From NCBI GenBank assembly GCA_038363925.1, contig JAQQWL010000002.1, positions 2,294,001 through 2,358,000 on the forward strand: DNA of 64,000 nucleotides, read 5' to 3'. The position numbers and the translations under genes are program-made. The DNA comes from Apiospora phragmitis. Its lineage: Eukaryota > Ascomycota > Sordariomycetes > Amphisphaeriales > Apiosporaceae. Positions within the stretch are counted from its first letter, which is position 1. Each line of letters starts with the position of its first letter. The notes beneath the pieces are model-generated. The model had not been told where the DNA came from. It saw nothing but the letters and a program-made list of their open reading frames with translations, and did no database searches. Shown one piece after another: positions 1 to 13,200 of this stretch.

Positions 1-913
1 GCCGCGGAATGCCGTTCCGCGCGGCGCCAGACTCGGGAGCCGCCGTCTCGACCGAACGAATAAAGGGATCATTGTGGATGGAGCCCGGGACTTCGCAACC
101 GCCAAAGCCGGAGCCGACCTCGAAGCCCTTGGTGGCGGGTATGCTCAGCATGGCGTGGGCCAGCATGGCCTCGATCTTGTCGAAGCAAGGCTCTCCGAGA
201 CCGCTGGGGACGTTCTTGATGACGCATGTCACCGTACCGCCGATGCTGTCCTCGCGTTCTTTGTACTCGGCGATCAAGTCGGCCATCTTCTCTGACGCCT
301 CCTCGTTGGGGCATCGTACAGGCAGGAACTTGTCCACCGTCTCGCGGTTGATCGTCTCGAGCAGCTTAAGGAACTCGGGGTTCTGGCTCGGAGTTGGGCA
401 TTCGGCCGTAGGAGGGAACATGTGCACGTTGCCGACGGACGTGACGAAGGCAGTGATCTCAATGCCGTAGGCGAGCTTGAGGTACTTCTCGGCGACGGCA
501 CCAGCGGCAACACGGCCAATGGTCTCGCGAGCGGAAGCCCTGCCGCCACCACTGCTGGCTCTTATGCCGTACTTCTCTTGGTAGGTATAGTCGGCGTGGC
601 TGGGTCGGGGGAACATATCCATGGTCTGGTTTCCGTAGTCCTTGGGCCGTTGATCTTCGTTCTGGACGATCATGCAGATGGGGCTTCCCAAGGTTCTGCC
701 GTTCTCGGTTCCTGACTGGATCGCGACCCGGTCCTTCTCGTTGCGCGGCGTCGTAATGCTGGACTGACCGGGTCGACGACGGGTCATCTGCGGCTGGACA
801 TCCTGTTCGGTCAACTCCATACCTGGCGGGCAGCCATCGATTATACAACCGACGGATTGGCAGTGCGACTCGCCATAGGTAGTCACCCTAAAAAGTTGGC
901 CAAAGGTCGACAT
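1..913 (-). CDS. ARO2: Chorismate synthase, 3' end cut by the window edge
   Basis: This gene catalyses the last shikimate-pathway step, EPSP to chorismate, which feeds aromatic amino acid synthesis. The frame is open without introns from the ATG at 913 to position 1, giving 304 codons; fungal enzymes are about 375-430 residues, so the C-terminus lies outside. Visible signatures are [18 protein letters not shown] near residue 12 and the Arg-rich flavin/phosphate-binding stretch [20 protein letters not shown] around residues 120-140. The start is the first ATG, immediately before the conserved [17 protein letters not shown]-terminus. Fungal enzymes are bifunctional and also reduce their own FMN with NADPH; that is family knowledge, not something read here. 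It is transcribed divergently from the lipoate ligase across a 0.58-kb intergenic region. Confidence 0.96.
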   Translation of the reverse strand, partial: MSTFGQLFRVTTYGESHCQSVGCIIDGCPPGMELTEQDVQPQMTRRRPGQSSITTPRNEKDRVAIQSGTENGRTLGSPICMIVQNEDQRPKDYGNQTMDMFPRPSHADYTYQEKYGIRASSGGGRASARETIGRVAAGAVAEKYLKLAYGIEITAFVTSVGNVHMFPPTAECPTPSQNPEFLKLLETINRETVDKFLPVRCPNEEASEKMADLIAEYKEREDSIGGTVTCVIKNVPSGLGEPCFDKIEAMLAHAMLSIPATKGFEVGSGFGGCEVPGSIHNDPFIRSVETAAPESGAARNGIPR

Positions 914-1494
914 GTTGGGTGGTGTTGCTGCCGTATTCTTGTCCTGGATGGTTTGAAATAGTGGCGTGGGATTGGCGACTTGCAGAGTATATTAAAAAGT
1001 ATCAACAAGGACCGATCTTCGGGGACAGTGAGAATTTTGGGAGTCATGGAGGGGTCGAAAAAGGTCGTCCGATTGACCAATTGAATGCCCCACCAAACCC
1101 AACTGTAGCCCGTCATTAACCAAAGCCCTCCTTCCAAGTTACTGGAATCGCAAGGGTCTTCGCTAGCCTAACCTTATACCCATGTCCACTAGAAAAACCA
1201 GCATGCAGGTAAGCGGTAAGCGGTAAGCGTTTACACGGTTACGCCAATAGGATACCGCGGTATCGACATGCCAAAGTCGACGCAAAAGGAATCAGATTGA
1301 ATATATCCCTTACCTTCCACATCGGGGTCTTTCCCAGTGGATTATATATGGACTGACAACTGCCGATTCCGCTAGTCAACCTAGTCATGCAATAAGATCG
1401 TTCCACATGAAGACCTATCTGTAGCCATACTGTACTGTAGCAGCCAGACTACTCAACCGGCCTACCAAGTGGCTCTCCGGAGCTGGAGAGGCAG
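914..1494. promoter_or_regulatory. Divergent promoter region, chorismate synthase / lipoate ligase
   Basis: This 581-nt interval lies between two divergent start codons, so both promoters must sit here. A CCAAT pentamer is at 1077-1081. GGAGTCAT at 1040-1047 resembles half of a Gcn4/CPC1 site (7 of 9 to ATGAGTCAT), plausible for an amino acid biosynthesis gene but weak. A short tandem repeat is at 1209-1229. No conserved coding frame is seen. Confidence 0.5.
1209..1229. repeat. Short tandem repeat, three copies of a 7-mer
   Basis: GTAAGCG is repeated three times in a row without mismatch, inside the divergent promoter region. Confidence 0.8.
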
Positions 1495-2897
1495 ATGGCT
1501 TCGGCAACCCGGACGCTCGTCCGGAGCCGCCACTTGCTGCTGCAACGCACCACTCCCCCATCATCATCACTATCATCACCAAGGCAGAAATGGTGCATAA
1601 GTAGCAACCTCTATTCTCCCGCCTGGCTATCACCACACCGGCGCCACTTCTCCGCCGAGGCGGTCGCACACCGACCAACCGGGTTCAGATCTACGTCTCG
1701 CGCAGCCACGACCCCTATCTCAACCTGTCCTTTGAGCACTACCTCCTGCAGAAGTCGCACCCGGACTCGGTCGTGCTGCTTCTCTACACCAACCGGCCCT
1801 GTGTTGTCATCGGCCGCAACCAGAACCCCTGGCTCGAGGTCGGAATCGGCGCCCTGAACCAGCCGGCGCTCCTGGCGCCGCCCGTGCCTCGAGAAGCGGA
1901 TGACCATGACCACGAGGAGGCGCTGGGCGTGCAGCTGGTGCGCCGTCGCTCCGGCGGCGGCACCGTCTTCCACGACCTCAGCAACGTCAACTACAGCGTG
2001 CTCTGCCCGCCCGCCGCCTTCGACCGCGACCGGCACGCTCTGATGGTGGTGCGAGCGCTGCGGACCCTAGGCGTGTCGACGGCGCGTCTCAACGAGCGGC
2101 ACGACATCGTCCTGGATGAGAGGGACGCGACGTTCAAGGTGTCGGGGTCGGCCTACAAGCTGACGCGCCTGCGCTCGCTGCACCACGGCACCTGCCTGCT
2201 GTCGACGCCGAACCTGGACCGCGTCGGCCGCTTCCTGCGCTCGCCCGCCGCGCCCTACATGAAGGCCCGCGGCGTCGACAGCGTGCGCTCGCGCATCCGC
2301 AACGTGGGCGTCGGCAACGCGGCCTTCGAGGAGGCCGTCGTCGCCGAGTTCGGCGCCATGTACGGCAACGTCGACGTCGAAACCATCGCGACGCGCGACA
2401 TGAAGAAGATCCCCGAGGTTATGCGCGGGTATGAAGAACTCAAGGTGAGTTTTTGAGTCCACCACTTTCGACTTTCTTCTTCTTCTCCTTCTGGAGGCTT
2501 CTCTTCATGCACAACAAGCAACGCGCTAACACACCGTAAAACCTAAAAAGTCGCTGGACTGGATATACAAGCAGACGCCCCAGTTTACGTTCTCAACGCG
2601 CCCTACCGAGGACGACCCCAGGCCAAGACCGCCGCTGCCGGACTATCTACCCAAGGATGTATGTTGAACTATCCTATGCTATACCCCTTCATGCATATCT
2701 TTGATTAACTGAATACCGCGTAGTTTGACTTGAGTATCACTGCCCGTCATGGACAGATTACGGAGGCAAAGGGAGCAGGCGTTGAAATAGCTGCCTTGGA
2801 CTCGGTCTATTTACACAAAGTAGGCGACTGGCGTGCTCTCATTGGCGAGTCTGCTGGATCATGGCTTAATGAAATGTTTGGTGTTCGACCCAACTAG
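1495..2897 (+). CDS. AIM22: Mitochondrial lipoate-protein ligase A / lipoyltransferase
   Basis: This enzyme attaches lipoate to the E2/H subunits of mitochondrial 2-oxoacid dehydrogenases and the glycine cleavage system. Exons are 1495-2444, 2551-2658 and 2724-2897; introns have GTGAGT and GTATGT donors and a CTAAC branch site at 2525. Family hallmarks are [26 protein letters not shown] and the lipoyl-AMP loop [19 protein letters not shown]. The first 60 residues are rich in Arg, Ser and His (RRHFSAEA), as expected of a mitochondrial presequence. That segment is in a different frame from the catalytic core: one base appears missing near 1674-1684, probably in the CC/GGG run. With one base restored the product is about 410 residues. 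Without it the core has no upstream in-frame ATG before 1773. The function call is firm; the exact N-terminus is inferred. Confidence 0.9.
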
Positions 2898-3758
2898 AGA
2901 ACATAACGTTGTAATGCCTGGTGTGTGTAAGATTTGGTGCTCAGCATGTATAGAATATGTATGCATAGAATCTAGAGGTTTTTCTTGTACTATAGATGAG
3001 GTGGCGAGAGGTTGGGAATAGCGAATGCACATAAAGATTATGCTGCTGCTGCCGTTGCTGCCGAACCACCCACAAAATATGTTTAGATGATACATATTGA
3101 TTCCATCCACATTGAATCTGCTCGAACTGCCTATATAGACTCGAGATGGGAGCACTGTGGTGCATCCCAGTAGACCGCCGTGATCATACGATGCCCTCCA
3201 TCCGCCAGGGCTTTAGTCACCCGGAGCTTGTGAAGGGCGTCTGCTTCGATCTAGCCATCTACATAACTCCCTATCATACAAGTCATAGCCACTTTACAAC
3301 CGATCCTCTCGGAAAGTAGCAAGTCCCTAGAGTCCATCTCAAAAACCCTTTGACGCCTGAAGCAGAGTCTGGTATTGACCAAAGAAGAATAAAAGAAGTA
3401 CAAGTTAAAAAATATAGATATAAAAATAAAAGTAAGAAACCATGTTTTGTACAGACCAGCCGCTCCCAGAACAGATGCAACAAAAAAGACATCGAACCCT
3501 GTTTGACGAAGACCAAGAATGAGAACAACCCAAAACAACCAGTGCTATGCGTGAGAGAAACCAAGGCAATCTAGCCGCTTGTATATAAATAAACATTGAA
3601 AAATATTTTGGAGCCCAGGCTCCATTGCTCCCGCCACAACGTCTAGGCTGCGACGGGAGATGGCAAGTGCAAAGGAAAGCACGGGGACAAATGGAAATGG
3701 GGTATCATAAGTAACAGAAAAGGAGAATATTCGCACGCATCATCTAAAGAAAAGATCG
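2898..3758. other. Intergenic, convergent 3' flanks
   Basis: This lies between the stop of the rightward lipoate ligase and the stop of the leftward GPCR-like gene. It is AT-rich, including an A-rich patch at 3390-3440. Short open frames here have no recognisable composition or motif, and I see no gene. Confidence 0.6.
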
Positions 3759-5361
3759 CTAGACCGCGGAGTCGTTGCCGAGACGGCCGGGGTAGACCGG
3801 ACTATTCAGGATCGGGAACTCGTCATCCTGGTCCTTTATCGTCATCGTCGCCGTCGCCGTCGACTTCTTCCTCGTCGTCATCCGCCTCAGGCTCTGCCGG
3901 CTCATCCGCACGACGAAGGTGGAGAAGTCGGGCCAGGAGCTGTTGCGCGTGTGGGCGGCCTTCGGCTTGCCAATTTCCTGGAGCTTAAACGTCATCCCGT
4001 CCTCCTCGGTGCAGGGGCTCAGGCACGCGTCCTCCAGGTTGGGATACGGAGAGGTGGTGACCGGGGCCACCTTGTGGCTGCTTTCGCCCCCGCCGCCTCC
4101 GATGCTCGGCGTAAATGTCCGTGACGACGACGACGATGCCGCCGCCACGGTGGTATTCCCCTGGCGCCGTCGTCTCCGCAGGCATTTGCAGGCAAATGTC
4201 TCGAAAATCGTGTCCCGGAATGTCTTGGTCGTACCGAAGACGACAAACACCACGAAGCTCGCCGCGCACCCGGGCATGAAGAGAAGGAAGTCGAGTCTCG
4301 CCCGGCTTGCGCTCAGGTCTGCACTGTCCCCCAATTTGGCGATGTTCTTCATCGACGAGAGCTGGAACATGATCTGGACGACCTCGAAAAAGCTGAGACA
4401 AAAGAATCCGATGGTAAAGCGGATCATCAACCAATTGTCGTAGATGCTCTTGCGCTCCGTCACGGCGCTGTCAATGGTGGGTTGGCTGAGACTTAAAGAC
4501 GCCGATTGTGTGGATTTCCCGTAGCGTACGTTCCAGGTCATGAGATGGCGCTTTGTATGAATATATTTGCCCATGATCAGTAACAGAGCGAGAGCCCCGA
4601 AAACAGGGCTAAGTAATACTATCAAGTAGTTAGCGGAAAGCACTTCCTGGCGGGACATGAGGAGGCAGGCAATAGCTCACGGTTGATATTGGCAACAAGC
4701 AGAAAGGCCCAGGGAGAAGCCCGGATGGCGTCAAGTTGCAGCAGGCTGATTAAAACTATAGGTAAGGTGACTGCCACAATCTTGGCCGATATGTTTGTTG
4801 ATGGCCCAATCCTCTTCAGAAATGCCATGTCAGACCACCCATAGATAGAATGTGTTAAAGCCACTGCCCTGCAAAAGTATGTGAGCCACGCCTGTCTTTC
4901 CGGGCCGACTGAGCGAAGAGAGTAACACATACCAACACAAAGCGACTAGTGCCTCAACGTTGTAGGAATAATATTCTAGCAGCAAGTTAGGATACCGGTC
5001 AGGGAGACCAAGGAGGGCCAAGGAGGGCAGCTGGTGGCAACGTACGGACGAAGAAAAGAGCTAGATCCAGTCCGGTTGAAGGACCTGCAACTGCCACCAC
5101 GATACTACCGTGGTTGGCGGCGGCGGTGTTGTATTGGTCGATCTTGATGTTTCTCCAGTCCACGATGGTGTGTATTTGCTGGATGATGCTGGCAAGGGTG
5201 CTGAGGAAGGTGAAGTAGCCAAGCATGGCGACATAGGAGCCTCGTTCGCGGTGTACCCAGACCAGCCAGATGAGCAGGAGACTGAACAGCAGGCAGACGA
5301 TGGAATATGCAAGAACGCCAGCGGCAACGGGGATCACCTCGGGAAGTAGCAGCGCCCCCAT
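3759..5361 (-). CDS. Seven-transmembrane GPCR-like membrane protein
   Basis: Four exons (5361-5046, 4975-4933, 4868-4681, 4618-3759) join in frame to 468 residues. The introns are 70, 64 and 62 nt with GTACGT, GTATGT and GTGAGC donors. Seven hydrophobic segments are evident: IPVAAGVLAYSIVCLLFSLL near residue 12, YVAMLGYFTFLSTLASII near 42, a third ending LDLALFF, then VEALVALCWAVALTHSIYG, IVAVTLPIVLISLLQL, SPVFGALALLLIMG, and a C-terminal pair around NWLMIRFTIGFFCLSFFEVV and FLLFMPGCAASFVVFVVFG; segment borders are approximate. A cytosolic tail of about 170 residues follows, with a five-Arg run, Ser/Gly stretches and many Ser/Thr sites. This topology fits a fungal G-protein-coupled receptor, but I recognise no ligand class, so receptor function is inferred. 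The start is the ATG just before the first hydrophobic segment; an open frame continues upstream, so it could be longer. Confidence 0.72.
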
Positions 5362-6788
5362 TTCGAGTTGAACCCAATGATCAATGTCATGAGGCAGGAG
5401 TCGGTTGCAGTGGTGATGGAGAAGACGAAGGACGCGCGAGGACCAACGGATGGGGACGATATATTGGACAGACGGGATGCTTGCCGTTATTTTGTCCCAA
5501 GGTTGCAAAATGATGTCGTCTAGTGCTCTAGTGATTGCTCTAGCCCTCGATCGGGATGCCTTGAGATGGCAGACTAAACCGGGGACCAGCCCGTCGTCGT
5601 CTCATCCCATGTAGCAAAGAAGCCAGGCATCCTGGGTGCGATCTGGAAATTTGGAGGAGCAATGAGCATGAATCTTGGATTGCAAGGGTGCGAGAAACCA
5701 CGAACCAGTAGGTTAAATACTGCATTTGGCTGTAGTGCCAGAGCGCTGCAGGTACTCTGCCGACGGTGGCAAGACGATCGGTGGAGAGGCTCCATCTGGG
5801 CCCATCTGGGAGGTGAATAGGCTCGGGATGCCATGATGGGAATGGCGCCACGAGGAGGGCACGAGGTCCGTCGGCCTGTCAGAACCTGTCTCGATGGTAA
5901 TAGATAAAGTATCACGGCCCTGAAGAGGCTGATGTTTCAAGAGTGGTAGCGTCCGGGGCTACTCTGCTACTAGCCCAGTCCACAATGGAGACGCCAGCCG
6001 GGATGTTGGCCATGCGCGATCATGGAACATGCGTCCGAGGCGTCTCATTCGCCGCTCCCACCCTCGAGGAAACGGGGAAACTTTCCGCCTGCGCAACCAA
6101 GCATTCGGGTGCAAAACAGATCAAACATCGGCAATCGATCAGTTGGCACCTTTCTAGAATGCCAGAATCGAGGCTGAATCATGTTGGGTGACATCTTGTT
6201 TTTTCTTCTTTCTACTCCCATTTCTACCTATTAATAGCTGGTCAACTCCGTCTGCACCACGCCCAGAGGCCCGCAAAATGTCCATGTTTCATGATATAGC
6301 ACAGCACAGACACTTTGTTGTGACAGCTGTGTGCCGATGCCGACCATGCAACCGTCTATCGCTTCTTCGCCTGTTGCTAGCAGCTCTGATGCAGCTTTGC
6401 TATCTGTGCGCCGGCAAGGAAATGCCATGCAAGTACTTATTGTATGAAAAGTCTTCCCGTGCGATGCTGCTGCTGAACATCCCTTTTGCCAAGACAAGCC
6501 CACCTCGTCGGACCAAGATGCAGTCCAGTCTAGTCCAGTCCAGTCCCACTTTACCGATGAGGCTCATCAGTCCGAGGTTTAGCAGTCTGTAACCGTCTGT
6601 GCCCGCGGTGCTCTCATCAGTGCCATTCTTTCGAAAGGTGAAATTGGGGACCCAGTCGCTTTGCTAGATTGCATTGTCTAGTTCCCGGCCGTAGTGAATG
6701 GCTTCAACTCTAGCTTGGTATAGCGCGTCGTTCGCTTGCTAGATGAGATGCGAGGATCCCCGTGTCTCAAAACCCACTACATCGGCTC
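5362..6788. other. Intergenic region upstream of the GPCR-like gene
   Basis: This 1.4-kb stretch holds the promoter of the GPCR-like gene and the 3' flank of prp43. Open frames of up to 134 codons here look like chance: no family motif, no signal peptide and no convincing splice structure. A CAGTC-type short repeat lies at 6521-6546. Confidence 0.55.
6521..6546. repeat. Short imperfect CCAGT tandem repeat
   Basis: Five near-perfect copies of the pentamer CAGTC/TAGTC follow each other in the non-coding region downstream of prp43. Confidence 0.7.
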
Positions 6789-9227
<2,439 letters not shown>

Positions 9228-10203
9228 GGTGATGAAGGCGTGGTGGTTTTGATTTGTGTGTGTTGTGTGGTAAGGCTGGTCGAGTCGGCTGCTAAACTTT
9301 CCAGGTGCTCGAATGGACAAGAAGACTGCGATAACAAAAAAATAATTGACTGCGCGATGCGATTGATGTAAGGAAGGCCCCGCGCTAACGCGTAAAAGGT
9401 GGATCCCTCAGAAGGTGGGTAGTACCTGCCAATTCGTATCGAATACCACATTTGACGATAGTCCCCTTTTGGCTTGCTTACCTACCAGCTACCTATGTAC
9501 CTTACCTACCCAAGTAGGTAACCCTATGTCAAGGTTCTACATGTGTTATGATCCAGCTGATTCAGCTGATCCGGCATGGACAAGAATATCAAGATTTGCA
9601 TCTTCGGAATCATCACGAGTCATCAATCCATACATATCTGATGTGAAGCAGCACCTCTGCGCCGTCGCTTTTATTTGGTGTCATATTACAAGATCCCCAC
9701 TGCTCCATCAGTGTCACCCATGATTTCCCTATCTCCTATGTAACTTCTGAGGGGGACATCCCATGCGTTTTGTGTAATATACAGGGTATAGTGGAAACCC
9801 CCAGCCCTTATTCGCCTTCCGTAAGCAACTCGAAATGAAGGGAGAGAAAGGAAAAGAAAAATGCAACATATGAAGCGCATCCTTTGGACCTCGGCATATA
9901 CCAAGCAGGAAGGAGAGCCACTGAAGGCGGAATAGACTCTATGCTGCATAGTGAAAGCACTGTTGTTGGGTGGCGCAGAAATAAGCCACTGCCAGTTCAT
10001 CCTTAAAACGCCTGGCCCCTCTTGGGAACACCGAACGAAATCAAAGAGAAACAACAAAATCAAGAATGCTTCGTATGTCATTCCATGTCCGTGGCTTTCA
10101 TCCAAAAGCGTTTGCTTCCTGACCTCGGTTCATTAATCCGTGAAGTTGTCATCGTAACCCCACTATTGGGACTTCATAGCGTTGCCCAGGGTGAACCAAC
10201 GCT
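9228..10203. other. Intergenic: prp43 promoter and demethylase 3' flank
   Basis: No gene is seen. The interval holds recurring CTACC-type motifs and a perfect 8-bp inverted repeat, annotated separately. Open frames on the minus strand (for example 9686-10105) have no coding signature. Confidence 0.55.
9502..9521. repeat. Perfect 8-bp inverted repeat with 4-nt loop
   Basis: TTACCTAC at 9502-9509 is the exact reverse complement of GTAGGTAA at 9514-9521. It lies about 275 nt upstream of the prp43 start and could form a small hairpin or a dyad binding site. Related ACCTACC-type words recur in other intergenic regions of the window. Confidence 0.75.
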
Positions 10204-13200
10204 TCAACGCGCAAAGTCCGAGCCGCTTGCTCTCCGAGCATTCATAATTATATCTTCTACGAGCGCCTGAGACTCTTCTGGGACCTCAGGAAAGCCTCTC
10301 GAGCTCTGCGGAACTGGCGGTGGAGACATCGGGGACTTCATTGCCGGATGCTCCGCTGTAGGGCCTTGGTGCGCACGAGCTGTCGTCGATTCGGGCTGTG
10401 GCTATCAGTCTCGCATTCAATCCGAATGTCGCAGAGGTGGCTCACTTACAGTGCGAATTTGGTGGCCCAAATTTTGCAAAGATTGTGGAGGACCGGGGCT
10501 CTTAACAGGAGGCATGCCCGTTGGCTGGGTTTCGGTCGATTGTGACATCCTGTCCGGCTGCGAAGCCTTCTGTATCTGCTCCCATGGCCGAGGAGGAGGG
10601 ATGAACGTCTGTCTGGGGGCTGCCGGTTGTACTTGAGTGCTGGCGTGGGGCGGGTATGATGTCGTCGTCTGGTAGCCATCGCCAATCTGAGCAGAGGGGT
10701 TGGGGCCCGGGCTTGCGCTGTTGGGGACAGCAGAGAAAAAGCTGGGTGAGCTTCTGTGAGAGTACGGGTCTTGGGCATGCATTTGCGGCTGCTGAGACGG
10801 TGCTTGTTGAGTCGGTAAGGCTGCCAAAGTACTGGGTTGAGTCGCTTGTAGGTACGCTTGCCCAGTCGGCTGACCATGCATGGAAGGTTGTTGAGCTTGC
10901 GGCAACCCTGGAATACAGTGTGGGATATAGGTTTGTTCCGCTTGCGAGTATTGTGTAGCTTGTGGTATTCTCTGCGACTGTGTATAGGCGGGCGGCGAGC
11001 TCTCCATCGGTGCCTGGGTTTGTGCATGTGCCGGTGGCTGTTGTTGCTTTCTTTGCAACATAGCTGCGTAATGTGAACGAATTGCAGGATGCAATTGAGC
11101 AGCTATAGAGGTAGGATCCCACGACCCATTGGGAGTGCGTAGGCCGCTCTGTCCGGAAGTTGTTGCATCATCGTCTCCGGCACCTGCTGATGGTAACTGG
11201 TAATTTGCAGGATGCTGGGCCGTATGGTAATTTACTGCTGCTCCGGACGCATTGTGCGCCGGGTAAGATTGAGAAAGACCAGGAGTGATTGAAGAACCCT
11301 GTCCATTTGATGGCTCATAACGGGTTCCCATGGGTGTCGCCGAGTTGCCAGTGGGCTGCCGCTGCATAGTGAATAAAGCTTCTGGACTCTTCATCAAATG
11401 CGCTCTCAAGCTACCCTCGTACCCATTCGTGAAACCTCCCCAAGGTGCATAAGGAGTCCGATACTTAGTCGAGTCCCTACAGGATTAGTACAATAACGAC
11501 ATCTGAGAGAAATTCACAACTCACCTATTGTGATGGACTTGGAAAAATGCATACTTCTGTACGACGCTTGGAGGCGCAGGTCTCGTGATAGGCGGGAGCT
11601 TGCCGACCTGAGGAGGCCCGGGTATACCCTGACTCGATGCCGAGGATGACGGTCTTATCGCCGAAGACGTCATCGGAGTGTTCAGGGATTTCGCAGAAGC
11701 GGTGGACAAAGATCTTGCCCTAGCCTGTGCCTGAAACAACTGCCCGTTCTGTGGCGATGGAGAAGGCCCAAGATCGGGGGGTTGCATAAAGCCGAAGCTG
11801 AATGGTGAGCTTGAATTAAAATCATATCGAGCGGAGGCATACGTAGATGATGAGGTTCTGAACCGCGGGTCTGAACCGAATGGCAATGACTTGTTTCGAG
11901 AATGGGCTGCCTGATGCGTGCTCTTGGGCAGTTGCATGGACCTCGGTGTGTCCTGAGGCGTGTAGGCAGGCTTCGCAGGCGCAGATTGTGGGGTATACGA
12001 GTGACCAGCAGGTGATGGTACAGTCGGCTGTGGTGTTGGCGGCACTGTGGCTTGTGGAGCTGATTGCGGCGTCGTATACGGCTTCGGTGTCGGCTGTTGA
12101 GGATAAGGAGGCCCCGCGCTCGGTTGCGGTGTATGTGGTGGCGGCTGGTATGATGAGTAAACCGCAAAGGTAGATGTTGAAGTAGGAAAAGGTCTTCCAT
12201 TGGGTATGAAACTCTGGTTCGTATACGGGATATGGGCATTCGGATTGGCCAACGGTGGTACCGGTTTCTTTGGCTTGTACTGGTAAGGCTTCTCAGACCG
12301 ACCATTTGCTGAAGCTTGTCCTTGCTGGAGTGGGTATGTGGGCGTGTACGATTTCCGCGGTTGGGATGCAGGCGGCGCGAGTGGTTTCGGGATGGTCTCC
12401 AGGAAGTTGCTCTTGTAATTGTGCGCCGGCTTCTTAGGGTCATCCGTGTACTGAGCCCGAGCCTCGGTAGACGTCCTCCCCAGATAATACCAGATCTGAT
12501 TCTCTTTGCTGAGGTCAACCTTGGTCTGCGCTTTGTTAGTGCAGTCCGTAGTATTATGAAATTCGGCCCATGTGCAGCCTTCCACGAAAGGCTCATCTGC
12601 CCGGGGTAGTTCCTCGGTTGCCAGCTTAGTTGCTTTAATCTCGGCTTTTGCCTTCCGAGAAGTTGGCATTGGAATAGCGTTCGGTGATGATTTGGGTAGA
12701 TGGTAGTCCGCGGCATCCGGTAGTAGGAGCCATTTCCACTCGACTTCGACTCGATCACTGATCATTGTTAGCTGTGGGGGTTCAATGTTACTGTAAGTTT
12801 TGTAGGCTTCGCACCCATTGGGTATAATTTCCATGAGCAATGTTTGTTCGTCATGTCGGTTCTCCACCACAGCACCGGCAAAGATTTCGCCTCTGTAATA
12901 CTGTAGTTGTGCAATATCTCCGCGTTTGAGGGCGGCAGCCGCCTTCCGAGTCTTCGGACAGTCCTCCAGTGCTGGGCCGTCCAGCTTCCTGTCCCTCTTC
13001 GTTCGGTGAAACCGGCAGCTAAACTCGAATGCTTGCTCTTTGTACTCTGTGCCATCCTCGCTGAAGATAGGAACATTGCCCTCTTCGACGAAGGCGCCTG
13101 CTGCAGCAGCACAGGTGGCATGGTAGGACCGCGCGCACTTTCTCTGCGAGCACTGCACACAAGCACCGCGTTTCGATCGACAGTAAAGGCACTTGAGCTC

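Noticed and set aside
6550..6580. CGATGAG...CATCAGTCCGAG resembling part of a hammerhead ribozyme
   Set aside because: The conserved CUGAUGA core and the GAAA segment are missing and the helices do not pair properly.
11682..12758. Long minus-strand open frame overlapping the demethylase C-terminus
   Set aside because: It is a shifted frame of Pro/Gln-rich coding sequence, giving a His/Arg/Pro-rich product with no domain; the demethylase frame is the real one.
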